The position numbers and the translations under genes are program-made. This document shows, one piece after another, positions 32,928 to 41,932 of a stretch of DNA of 55,120 bases. Origin of the DNA: a bacterium Ga0077546 (GTDB lineage: Bacteria > Cyanobacteriota > Vampirovibrionia > Obscuribacterales > Obscuribacteraceae); assembly GCA_001464165.1 (NCBI GenBank), contig LNEX01000461.1, positions 1 to 55,120 of the forward strand, given 5' to 3'. The first letter of the stretch is position 1; the number at the start of each line of letters is the position of its first letter. Under the pieces are notes generated by a model. That model did not search any database. It saw only the letters and a program-made list of their open reading frames with translations, and had not been told where the DNA came from.

Positions 32928-33722
32928 ATGGAATCTCCCGAGCAAACTGACCTGAATCAAGCCCCCGCGGACCAAGTCGCAGCAGAAGAAGCTGTTGATA
33001 TCAAAGCTGCAGACGATAAGACTGCTGCCAGTCCAGCCGTGACTGACCACGATAGGACTCCGGCCCCGGCCTCAAGGCGTCGCCGCTTGCTAGAGATATC
33101 CGGGCTAGTCAGCATGCTATTAATAGTCGGCCTCATTGCCATTTACCAAGAAGTGGAAAATCAGCCTTACAAAATATATAGCAGCGCAAAGCTAGTTCCG
33201 CCCACATCTGTTGCCATTGTATTTGGTGCCGGAATTGGATCGCGCGAATTCAAAGATCGCATCAGCACGGCGGCAACACTATACAAGTTAGGAAAAGTGA
33301 AGAAGCTATTGATGACAGGCGACAACGGTCATCTTAGTTACAACGAACCGCAAGCCATGAAAGACGAGGCCATTCGAGATGGCGTACCTGCTGCAGATAT
33401 AACCTGCGACTATGCCGGGTTTAGAACCTATGACAGCCTCTACCGAGCCAAAGAAATTTTCGAAGTAAAACAAGCCGTGCTTGTCACCCAACGTTACCAC
33501 CTGCCTCGCGCTATGTTTCTGGCGCAAAAGCTTGGCCTCGAAGTGACCGGAGTAGATGCGGGCATACAGTCGTATGGTTCAATTCAATCGTGGTACGACT
33601 TCCGCGAAATTCTAGCCGCTGAGACGGCCTGGCTTGATGTAATGACCGATCACAAGCCAAAGTATTTAGGCAAGAAAGAGCCCCTATTTCCGCAAACCGA
33701 TATTAAGCCTCCGCTTCAATAA
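32928..33722 (+). CDS. SanA/YdcF-like membrane protein (DUF218)
   Basis: 264 residues. The N-terminal 50 are polar and Ala/Asp/Glu-rich, then one membrane helix (about 58-75, GLVSMLLIVGLIAIY), then a DUF218 domain: AIVFGAGI, LLMTGDNGHLSYNEP, TYDSLYRAK, LVTQRYHLPRAMFLA and GVDAG. SanA of enteric bacteria has this layout and influences envelope barrier function; the enzymatic role is unsettled. TACAAT lies 13 bases before the ATG and may be a -10 element, with no well-spaced -35. The 3' end overlaps the convergent SPFH gene by 20 bases. Confidence 0.8.
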   Translation: MESPEQTDLNQAPADQVAAEEAVDIKAADDKTAASPAVTDHDRTPAPASRRRRLLEISGLVSMLLIVGLIAIYQEVENQPYKIYSSAKLVPPTSVAIVFGAGIGSREFKDRISTAATLYKLGKVKKLLMTGDNGHLSYNEPQAMKDEAIRDGVPAADITCDYAGFRTYDSLYRAKEIFEVKQAVLVTQRYHLPRAMFLAQKLGLEVTGVDAGIQSYGSIQSWYDFREILAAETAWLDVMTDHKPKYLGKKEPLFPQTDIKPPLQ

Positions 33723-34239
33723 CATCTATATCAGCTAGGCCTAGCTTTGGCAAAACTTGCAGATGCTTGATTTCAATAGACTTTATATTGACGCCCCACT
33801 CGCGAGTCTGCTTCTCCGCCAGGGCCTTGAGTCTCTTGTTTATTCCTTTTTGCTCAGTTTGCAAAGTCGGCAAGTCATTCTGCGAAACGGCTGTACGCAA
33901 GGCTGTTTGCACAACAGCGCCAGTGGCGCTAGCGTAATCGTCAACCTTAGTAACAGCCTTGGCCACATCTCCCACCTGAAACATACAGACAGCCGAAATG
34001 CTCACCGTCTCAAGCTCTAAGGTAGTGGCAGTAATCTCGGGAGTCTCTACAACTTTGACCCGCGTATCGACAGTCTCTGCGGTTTCAAAAATGGGCATTA
34101 CCAGATGCACACCGGCACCCTTGGTAGCAACGACCTTACCAAAGCGGTAAATAACCAACCGGTTACTATCTTTAACGACCTTTATGCCTGAAAAAATCAG
34201 CATAACAATCAAAACTAGTATTCCGCCGATAATTTCCAA
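33703..34239 (-). CDS. SPFH/Band 7 (stomatin-like) protein
   Basis: About 178 residues from a TTG at 34239, chosen because AGAGAGGGG stands six bases before it; the frame is open upstream to 34338, but that part reads poorly. An N-terminal membrane segment (IIGGILVLIVMLIFSG) is followed by the Band 7 fold (LVIYRFGKVVATKGAGVHLVMP, VDTRVKVVETPEITATT, ALRTAVSQNDLPTL). It ends with EWGVNIKSIEIKHLQVL, typical of stomatins and slipins. It is shorter than most (about 250), lacking the C-terminal coiled-coil oligomerisation part. Role: membrane microdomain organisation. Confidence 0.78.
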   Translation of the reverse strand: MEIIGGILVLIVMLIFSGIKVVKDSNRLVIYRFGKVVATKGAGVHLVMPIFETAETVDTRVKVVETPEITATTLELETVSISAVCMFQVGDVAKAVTKVDDYASATGAVVQTALRTAVSQNDLPTLQTEQKGINKRLKALAEKQTREWGVNIKSIEIKHLQVLPKLGLADIDVIEAEA

Positions 34240-34433
34240 TCGCGACCCCTCTCTAATTGGCTTTGCAAACAATCGTATACCATCGAAAGAGAAACAAACG
34301 TAGCAGAAACTGCAGATCAGGATATTCCCCAGTTTCAAGTTTCTGGTCGGCAGCTAACATTGTAATGGGTTTGGGAATATCAAATGGCAGGACCCTAGGC
34401 TTAATTGCTCAGAGCAGAAATCTGGAGATGTAA

Positions 34434-37400
34434 ATGCCTCAGCCCGCGCAATTGTCCAAAGATAAAAAGCCAGATAAGGGTAAAGCCGAAAGCAAAACTT
34501 TTGCGCCAAAGTATTTCGACCCAATTGAACATGGTCAAGTAAAAAAACGCGGATTGCTATTTTTGTTCTGCGGCGTGATTTTGCCAACAATAGCATTATT
34601 GTTTGAAACTACTTTTCATTTCTGCGCCCACAATTTCTTTGATCCATTCCCCACGGCCAGTCACGTTGTGCTTTTCGCCCTGATACCGCTAAGCAATTTT
34701 TTAGTCTGGCTAGGCACTCGCAAAGATTTATCCAACCACTACGCCTTCATGTCTCTAGCGAGTGGCATGGCAATGGGCGTAAGCTGCCTATACTCACTGA
34801 TGTTTCTGCCGCTAACACCGATATCGTGCTTCTTTGCTCTAGCCCTTGGTTTTGGCCTACTTGGTCTGGCGCCCCTTTTATCTGTACCCTGTAATTTGAT
34901 TGCAGGGAAAACCGTTTGTCGCCTAGCCGACCGCAAAGGCACTTATTTTAACGCTCACCAATTTGAGCACATGGGTCACATGATTATTCTTGTGATGGTG
35001 ATAGCAATTGAGTTGCCATCGACGCTGACGAGAATCAATTTAGCCAAAGCAGCCGAAAAGAACGTTATCGAATCAAGTGCTGGGGTAGATTGGCTAAGGC
35101 GTTACGGCAGCCAGGAAGTCTTGCTGCGCTCTTGCTATGAGCGTTCTGGTAAAGCTACAGACATTCTTGGTTCACTCTACGAAAGTGCCCATCACACAAC
35201 AATCGATCAAAACAGAAGAGTATTTTTCAAGGTCACAGGCAAACTATTCAACATACAGGAGTAATAACAGATCCAGCCAATCTCAACGCTGGAGTTGATG
35301 ATGAATTTGATATTGATACAGACATAGCCGGCGAAGAAGTAAGTGGAGTCGCTAGAGGGCTTTCGGCTTCGCAATCAGAGATTACAGGCAAAATTGAACC
35401 TAATACTGCTCTAGCTAACCTCAATTGGACTATTGCTTTTACTAACGACTCAAAATTCAATCGTGAAGCCCGAGCAAAAATACTATTGCCACCGCATGCA
35501 GTGACAACCAAAGCTACACTAACCATCAACAATGTCGAACGTGACGCTACCATCATGGTGCGCAGTAAGGCCAGAGCGCGCTACAAAAAAGCAGTACTGG
35601 AGAAGAAAGACCCCCTACTGGTCAGTACTTGCGGCAGTGACCAAATTTTAGTGCAATGTTACCCTGTGCAACCAGGCCAAACTGTCAAAGTCAAACTGCA
35701 GATAGCTGCGCCTATGTCTATTACAAAAGACAAGAAAGCAACATTGATGCTGCCAGCGTTTCTAGAACGCAATTTCCAGGTTGATGTGCCAGTAAAAGTT
35801 GATATTAAATCAAGCGAACCGCTGATTGCAGGGGCGTTGAAGAGCATTCAGCCAGAGGTAAACAAAGACACCAACATAGCAACGTACGAGTTGAAAGGCG
35901 ACATCGAGAACGCTCAGCTAGCCTGCTTTGGTGCTGTAATTTCAGCGCCAAGAAATTCAACAAACAATACCGTTTCGTATACCGGAAATGAACTACCCGG
36001 TCTCAAAGTCAGTCGCAATCTCCGGCCAGTCAGCTATCCCGGAATTAGCAGCCTGCTCATAGTGATTGACGGCTCGGCCTCAATGCAGCAATCTTTTGCC
36101 CAAATAGCCGAGGCACTGAAAGCAGTTCCTCCTTCAATGAACGTGCAAATCAAGGTAGTTGGCGACACAACAACAGAACTCTATCCTGGCCTTCAAGAAG
36201 GGGGTAGCTCAGAAGTTCTCACTGCCGCAGAAACTCTAAAATCAATGAAGGCAGAAGGAGGCCAAGACGACTCAGCAGCTCTAGAAGATGCTATTGCCTT
36301 GGCCGCAATGACAAAAAAAATGTCAGTCCTGTGGATACATGCGGCCCAACCGATGACATCAGCCAGCACACCAAAGATCCAAGCTGGCCTGAAGCGCTCA
36401 GAGCGTCCGCTTTTGTTTGATGTGCAAGTCATGGCTGGTCCTAGTGAACTATTAAGTGGAGTGCACAGCCCCAAGGCTCTGGTGCGGGTCGAGCGCACTA
36501 GTGACTTAAAGGCCGACCTAATCTCATTCTTCAATGCCTGCTCTAACACCAGTGTCAGTCAAAACACAAGTCCAAGGTCAAGCACAGATGTCAACCCTAT
36601 TCCAACTGCAACTCCAATTCCAACTGACGATCCAGGCCCAGTTCCAAACCGAGAACCAGAGCCAGAATATGTATTAACCCAAGGCGCGAACTCAAATGAG
36701 CAGTCAACCGTCCCGGCAGGAGATAAGCGCTTAGCGCAAATCTGGGCAAACCAAAGAATTGCCGAAGACTTGCAAAACCCAACGCAGACGAGCAGCACTG
36801 AGCCCGGCATGCTGGCCCAGGCTTTCCAAATTATCAGCCCTGTATCAAGCGCCATAGTCACCGCCCCCGAAGAAAAGACTTTGGCTGCTGCGGTCAAACC
36901 CTCCAAGTTCTCAGATCGATTACGCAAACCGATGGTAGAGATCAGGGCGCTGAGACGAAAAATCTCCGACGATCTCAACGTTAAAGCCAACTTTGAAAAG
37001 AAGCTCAAAGTTACTATCGCTGAGCTGAATTCACTAAGCTCAGCGACGTCGTCAGTATCACCAACTTCGGGCCTGTCTAGCGCCCCCCAGGCTAGCTATC
37101 GAGGTAAGCTGGACAACAACGAGCAGATAAGCGCTAGGGAAGAATCTAAGCAAATCGCAATGTCGCCCATGGGCGGCGCTAAAGACGCTGTTAGCGACAA
37201 AGGTCAAGCTGAAAGCCCCATATTGCAAGGGGCGACAAATCAGGCATTGCCACAGTTCTATAACTCGTCCGGCGGCAGAGCCATTCAAAAGCTGGTAGAA
37301 AACAATGATTTCGCCCGAGAAATGAGCAGCCTCAAAAAAGAGAGCGCAGCCCCTCCAAGCGTCGACGGCTCAGAGATCAATGAAGCTGACGAGTCATCAA

Positions 37401-37597
37401 ATCCAGCGTCTAATGTAGTACAAAATGGCAACACCCCAGATGCCAATGGTAACTTCATAGATGCTAACGGCGACACGGTAGACGCAGACGGCAAGCCAGT
37501 ACCCGAAGCTGACACATGGATATTGCTCTCAATTTTGGCTTTCATATTTGCCGGCACCTGGCTAAACAACAAGAAACGCAAGGCTCAAAGCACTTGA
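34434..37597 (+). pseudogene. VIT/vWA protein with PEP-CTERM-like tail, split by a frameshift
   Basis: The first part (34434-35264, GGAG before the ATG) has 5-6 membrane helices (GLLFLFCGVILPTIALLF and others) and ends KVTGKLFNIQE. The second part is open from about 35258 in another frame with no start. It begins the VIT domain (ITGKIEPNTALANLNWTIAF) upstream of any start codon, then a vWA domain with MIDAS DGSAS (about 36067), a Thr/Pro-rich linker, and coiled coil. Next come a DANGNFIDANGDTVDADG tract and a tail of VPEADTW, a hydrophobic helix and KKRK, much like PEP-CTERM sorting signals. One extra base at about 35260 restores one protein of about 1,050 residues. The exosortase gene overlaps its 3' end. 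Confidence 0.72.
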
Positions 37598-39123
37598 AAT
37601 GTGGCCTCAAAAACCTAATAGCACTATTGCAAGACGGCCAATCGTCATTGCTGATAACGCTGTTGCTGTTTGCCGCTTTCTGGCCAGTATGGATTTGGTA
37701 TTGTCAAAGAGTTTGCGATCAATCAGATGAGCCACTAGGAATAGTGGCACTGCTTACATTCATCTACCTACTTGCATGCCATCAACCAAAGAACAAAGAC
37801 CAGCAACTTGCTGAAGGTTCTGCAGCAGCAGACAAAACAGATTCAACCAGCACTACAACACTGACTACATTGGTGGCAATCTATTGCTTCTCGCTATTTG
37901 GCGCACCCAAACTAATCAGTGCGGCCCTGGCGCTCATTGCAATTGGTATCAGCATTCAACGCGAGCTAAATAGCAGCCTCAATTGCAGGCTCACTTGTCA
38001 CCTCAACAGCGGCCAGTGGACCTTACTAATGTTATCGCTGCCACTGATAGCCTCACTCAATTTCTATCTTGGCTATCCCCTTCGCCTAGCAGTAGCACAA
38101 TGTGCGGTATCGCTGTTGAGCATCAATGGCTTTCCTGTGGTTGCTGAAGGCACCTCTCTGCTCTGGCACAATCAACTAATAGAAATTGATGCCCCCTGTA
38201 GCGGCATCAAAATGCTTTGGGCAGCACTCTATATGGCAGCAGTGCAGCTCACCCTAAAAAGATCCAGCGTCACACAAGCAGCACTATATCTAGCCTTTGC
38301 CGCAGCTACAGCAGTGCTTGCCAACGTGCTGCGGGTGACATCACTGTTCTATCTGGAAGCTGGAATAATTGCCGCACCAGCCGAAATTCCTCCAATACTT
38401 GCCTTTCATTTCGAAAGCGCAGTGCACACAGGCACCGGAATTACGGCATTTCTGCTAGTTGCACTGGTTCTCTACTTTACAGACCGGCGCATAAACAAAA
38501 ATACTAGTCCCGACACAACAGAAGGCACAACAGATAAGTCTAGTGTTAATGCTAAAACAAGGTCGACCACTGATCAACCCACACCAAAAGCTAAAGAAAT
38601 AGCCGCGAACAACTCAAAAAGGACAAACAACAATCCATTCTTCGTTGCCTGCGCGATAGCAGCCTTGCTTCCCTGCTTCTCATGGCAAAAGTCAGTAGCC
38701 GAACAAGAAGAGCACTGGCCTACTATCTACAAAGGTCAAGAATTAAGACCACGGTCACTCTCAAGCAACGAAGCGGTTTTTGCCAAGAACTTCCCAGGAA
38801 AAATAGGAGTGTTTCAAACAGACAAGCAAACAATAATACTGCGCAGAGTGTACCAAGCAACTAGGCAGTTACATCCAGCAGCTGACTGCTATCGAGCTAG
38901 CGGTTTCAAAATAACCAATCTTCCCCGCCAAAAAGACCACGAAGGAATCAGCTGGAATGTCTTATTAGCACAAAAAAGCACAAAGCAGCTGCAAATTAGC
39001 GAGCGCATTTATGACGACCATGGTCAAAACTACACCGACGTCTCTCAATGGTACTGGGCAGCGTTTTGGGGTCAAACGAGGGGCCCCTGGTGGTCAATTA
39101 CAACAGTAAGGGTTAAGGAATAG
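37516..39123 (+). CDS. Exosortase with C-terminal EpsI-like domain
   Basis: Up to 535 residues; the ATG at 37516 lies inside the target gene, and a TTG near 37592 is an alternative start. It is a multi-pass membrane protein (eight or so helices in 1-330). Exosortase catalytic residues are visible: C228 in DAPCSGIK, R273 in ANVLRVTS and H304 in VHTGTGI. After a polar linker (about 335-375) there is another membrane helix and an outside domain with ADCYRASGFKI and WNVLLAQ, as in EpsI-type partners fused to some exosortases. It should cut and transfer the VPEADTW-tailed VIT/vWA protein, to which it is translationally coupled. Confidence 0.82.
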   Translation: MDIALNFGFHICRHLAKQQETQGSKHLKCGLKNLIALLQDGQSSLLITLLLFAAFWPVWIWYCQRVCDQSDEPLGIVALLTFIYLLACHQPKNKDQQLAEGSAAADKTDSTSTTTLTTLVAIYCFSLFGAPKLISAALALIAIGISIQRELNSSLNCRLTCHLNSGQWTLLMLSLPLIASLNFYLGYPLRLAVAQCAVSLLSINGFPVVAEGTSLLWHNQLIEIDAPCSGIKMLWAALYMAAVQLTLKRSSVTQAALYLAFAAATAVLANVLRVTSLFYLEAGIIAAPAEIPPILAFHFESAVHTGTGITAFLLVALVLYFTDRRINKNTSPDTTEGTTDKSSVNAKTRSTTDQPTPKAKEIAANNSKRTNNNPFFVACAIAALLPCFSWQKSVAEQEEHWPTIYKGQELRPRSLSSNEAVFAKNFPGKIGVFQTDKQTIILRRVYQATRQLHPAADCYRASGFKITNLPRQKDHEGISWNVLLAQKSTKQLQISERIYDDHGQNYTDVSQWYWAAFWGQTRGPWWSITTVRVKE

Positions 39124-39222
39124 AGCAAATAATTTCACTGGGTAGATATGACATCGAATATTCGGGTAACCTTGCTTCTGAAATACACGATAGAGAATTG
39201 AAATAGGAGGGTCGAGAAAAGA

Positions 39223-39984
39223 ATGACTATGGCTATTGGACTCTTTTCAACAATTATAATTGTTGCTGTGTCCATTCTCGGCTTACTCGGTGCGCGTCGC
39301 TGGATGAAGGCTATAGACCTGAAGACGCAACATGATATAAGTGACCCGTACTCACAATTCGTAGCCATGCTATTTGCCGTACTGCTTGGCTTCATGGTGG
39401 CCGATGCCATGCAAAGATTCGGCGACGCTAGAAAAACAGTTCAGCAAGAAGCGTCTGCCTTGGGCAATGTCTATAGACTAGCGGAAGGCTTGGAAAACTT
39501 ACAACGAGAAAAAATTCGCACGCTCTGCAAAAATTATGCCACTGAAGTAGTCAATGATGAATGGCCAAAGCTTACCACCCGGCAGGACAGTCCTCGAGCC
39601 TGGGCCGTTTACAAACAGCTCTGGACGGCTTGCACCACCTACGAACCCGTGACACAGAGGCAATCAAATGCGCAGCAGCTTCTGCTTTCAGCAATGCAAT
39701 CGGTAGGAGACAATCGACGACTGCGAGTAGAAGCGCTTCATGCAGGACTACCTAATGAGCTCTGGATAGTCTTGGTTCTTGGAGGCGCCTCCACAATTAT
39801 CTTCACCTATTTTTTTGGGGCAGACAATTTAAAAATTCAAGTCGTGATGGTCGGAATTGTCAGCTTGGTCATTTGTCTCAACTTATTCTTGCTTGTGACA
39901 TATGACGACCCATTTTCAGGCGACGTAATGGTGACACCAGCAGCCTTCGAGACACAGCTCAGACTATACTCCACCGACAAATGA
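39223..39984 (+). CDS. DUF4239 (bestrophin-like) membrane protein, copy 1
   Basis: 253 residues. AGGAGGG lies about 12 bases before the ATG. Four membrane helices: about 5-22, 48-64 (MLFAVLLGFMVADAM), 183-200 and 207-228. The middle soluble part holds the family pattern QQEASALGNVYRLAEGL, NYATEVVNDEWPKL and QSNAQQLLLSAMQSVGDNRR. Family members are predicted ion-channel-like proteins; function is untested here. A close paralogue lies at 50889, sharing GFMVAxAM and EASxxxxxxRxAxGL. Confidence 0.75.
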   Translation: MTMAIGLFSTIIIVAVSILGLLGARRWMKAIDLKTQHDISDPYSQFVAMLFAVLLGFMVADAMQRFGDARKTVQQEASALGNVYRLAEGLENLQREKIRTLCKNYATEVVNDEWPKLTTRQDSPRAWAVYKQLWTACTTYEPVTQRQSNAQQLLLSAMQSVGDNRRLRVEALHAGLPNELWIVLVLGGASTIIFTYFFGADNLKIQVVMVGIVSLVICLNLFLLVTYDDPFSGDVMVTPAAFETQLRLYSTDK

Positions 39985-40037
39985 TTATTTCACAACTCTT
40001 TCATTGCAAAGCACAGGCGGTCCATCACAAGTTCTTT

Positions 40038-40841
40038 TCACTTCAACACCAAAAAGGCCTCAAGAAATTCGATTACATCAGAAGAACTTTCGAACGCTGA
40101 AGTAGCATTAGCAGAGGCTCTTCCGCCAACATTGAAACTCAATCCACCATGACGATTTACCCATTGAAACATTGGTTCATCTGCCGACGAATCACCAAAT
40201 GCCATGCACAAAAACTCGTCGGCACTAAGCGAAAGTTCCTCTACTATCTTATCGAGAGCACTGGCTTTGCTCCATTCAATCTTCGGCGCTATCTCATAGC
40301 TCGTTGGCAGCGTCCTAAATTGCAATGAACTATATTTTTGCTCAAGCTCATTAATCTGTTTATAAATAACCGACCGCTCTTCTGGTGGCACTTTGTGAAA
40401 GTGCAAACATAATGAATACTGATGATCATCTAGCAGAAGCCGGGCATTTCTTTCTGCCATTTGCTCCAAATCAAATCGCACTTCAGAAAGCAGAGAGAGC
40501 GCCTTCTGAGCTTCGGGGTGTACGATCTTCTGACCTGAGGGAAAGCTTATTTCTAGTCCATAGTTACCAGCAAGAATAAACTGGGTGCAATCAAACTCAG
40601 CCGTCAGCGTATTTAGGCCGCGAGCGCTGACTATAGCAACGCGTTTAGATAGCCGAGCACTCAATCTTCTAAGAACTTTTGATGTAGCGGCACCAAGTAT
40701 GGCGTCTTTTGGATTATCAGCGATAGGAACAAGGGTGCCGTCGCGATCTAAAAACAAAAAGGGCGGCCGCTTAGCAAGAAGCGGCTTTAGGTCTCTAGGA
40801 GATTCTGACAAGGAACAATTATCCAATTCATACTTGATCAT
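40038..40841 (-). CDS. otsB: Trehalose-phosphatase-like HAD hydrolase
   Basis: 267 residues. HAD motif I is LFLDRDGTLVPI with both catalytic Asp residues, motif II is VAIVSARG and motif IV is AFGDSSADEPMF. The cap (NYGLEISFPSGQ, LHFHKVPPEE) is of the trehalose-6-phosphate phosphatase kind. The start overlaps the stop of the GT4 gene by four bases (ATGA), a coupled operon. It should dephosphorylate the product of the divergent GT20 synthase, giving trehalose or glucosylglycerol; sequence alone does not decide which. Confidence 0.82.
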   Translation of the reverse strand: MIKYELDNCSLSESPRDLKPLLAKRPPFLFLDRDGTLVPIADNPKDAILGAATSKVLRRLSARLSKRVAIVSARGLNTLTAEFDCTQFILAGNYGLEISFPSGQKIVHPEAQKALSLLSEVRFDLEQMAERNARLLLDDHQYSLCLHFHKVPPEERSVIYKQINELEQKYSSLQFRTLPTSYEIAPKIEWSKASALDKIVEELSLSADEFLCMAFGDSSADEPMFQWVNRHGGLSFNVGGRASANATSAFESSSDVIEFLEAFLVLK

Positions 40842-41908
40842 GCTACACAGCCCTCGTAGAGCACTTTCGCTTGACGGTTCACCAATAGCTGACAGTAGAG
40901 CGCTTCATATTGATCGACCATTCTCTCTTTACTGAACAAAAGCTTAGCGGTTTCTCGACAAGTCGTTCTACTCATATTCGCAATCTCACCATAGCGGTTG
41001 ACCAACTGATCTACCGTATCGCATACAATTCCGGTCTTGCCGTCATCTATAACTTCTGGGGCAGCACCTCTTCGCAGCGCCATGACCGGAGTGCCTGCAG
41101 CTAAAGACTCAGCAAAAACCAACCCAAACGGTTCGTCAAATTTGATTGGACATACTGTAGCAATAGCACTGGCATACAGCCTCGCTTTCTCACTAGTAGA
41201 AACTTCTCCAATATATTCAACATCTGGCAAAGAGATCAGTGGTCGCACCAAAGTCTCGAAATATTCACGGTCATTATCATCAACTTTTCCGGCTAAAATT
41301 ATAGGAATACTGAGCCTTTTGGCTATCTGAATGGCCTCAACAGTGCCTTTGTCTGGACAGATTCTGCCGAGGAACAAAAGATGGCAGCGCGGCTGCCCCA
41401 GATCAACAGTGCCACTAATATCGATACCATTATGAATGGTCGCTACATAGTTTAGGTCGTCAGGATAATTGAGTCTTCTATAGGCATTGCTTATAGCAAC
41501 AAAAGGCAGTTCCTGAAACTTCAGATAAATATCAGAGCAGTAGTCTTTAACAGGATTATGATTGGTACTAAGACTCAGACAAGTTAAATTGCGCAAGAAC
41601 GGCAAGGCGCTATAGCCCATATGACTATGCACAATATCAAAATGATCTTGCATGCTCTCTAAAGCTAGTAAAGACTTGAGTTCATAGGCAGACCAGCGAG
41701 TGGGCGGAATATCATCGGCTCGCCGCAAACCAGTTGGAGCGCAAGAAACAAGACGACTTGAGGTTTCCGAATCAGCACTGGCAAACAGTGTTACTTCATG
41801 GCCGCGCTTAACCAACTCTTCAGTGAGCAAGCTGACAACTAGTTCAGAACCGCCGTAGTGCTTAGGGGGAACTGTTTCTGCAAGCGGCGCTAACTGTGCT
41901 ATACGCAT
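40838..41908 (-). CDS. GT4-family glycosyltransferase
   Basis: 356 residues; ATG at 41908 behind GGAAGG. The GT-B fold is clear. The N-terminal part has AETVPPKHYGGSELVVS and SHMGYSALPF. The C-terminal donor domain has LFLGRICPDKGTVEAIQIA, CPIKFDEPFGLVFAESLAAGTPV (the EPFGL-AESLAxGxPV signature) and EVIDDGKTGIVCD. The acceptor is unknown; similar enzymes build mannosyl- or glucosyl-conjugates in solute or glycan pathways. Middle gene of the minus-strand operon: 24 bases after the hydrolase gene and overlapping otsB by four. Confidence 0.8.
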   Translation of the reverse strand: MRIAQLAPLAETVPPKHYGGSELVVSLLTEELVKRGHEVTLFASADSETSSRLVSCAPTGLRRADDIPPTRWSAYELKSLLALESMQDHFDIVHSHMGYSALPFLRNLTCLSLSTNHNPVKDYCSDIYLKFQELPFVAISNAYRRLNYPDDLNYVATIHNGIDISGTVDLGQPRCHLLFLGRICPDKGTVEAIQIAKRLSIPIILAGKVDDNDREYFETLVRPLISLPDVEYIGEVSTSEKARLYASAIATVCPIKFDEPFGLVFAESLAAGTPVMALRRGAAPEVIDDGKTGIVCDTVDQLVNRYGEIANMSRTTCRETAKLLFSKERMVDQYEALYCQLLVNRQAKVLYEGCVA

Positions 41909-41932
41909 CCTTCCAACCTCATTTAAGTAGCC

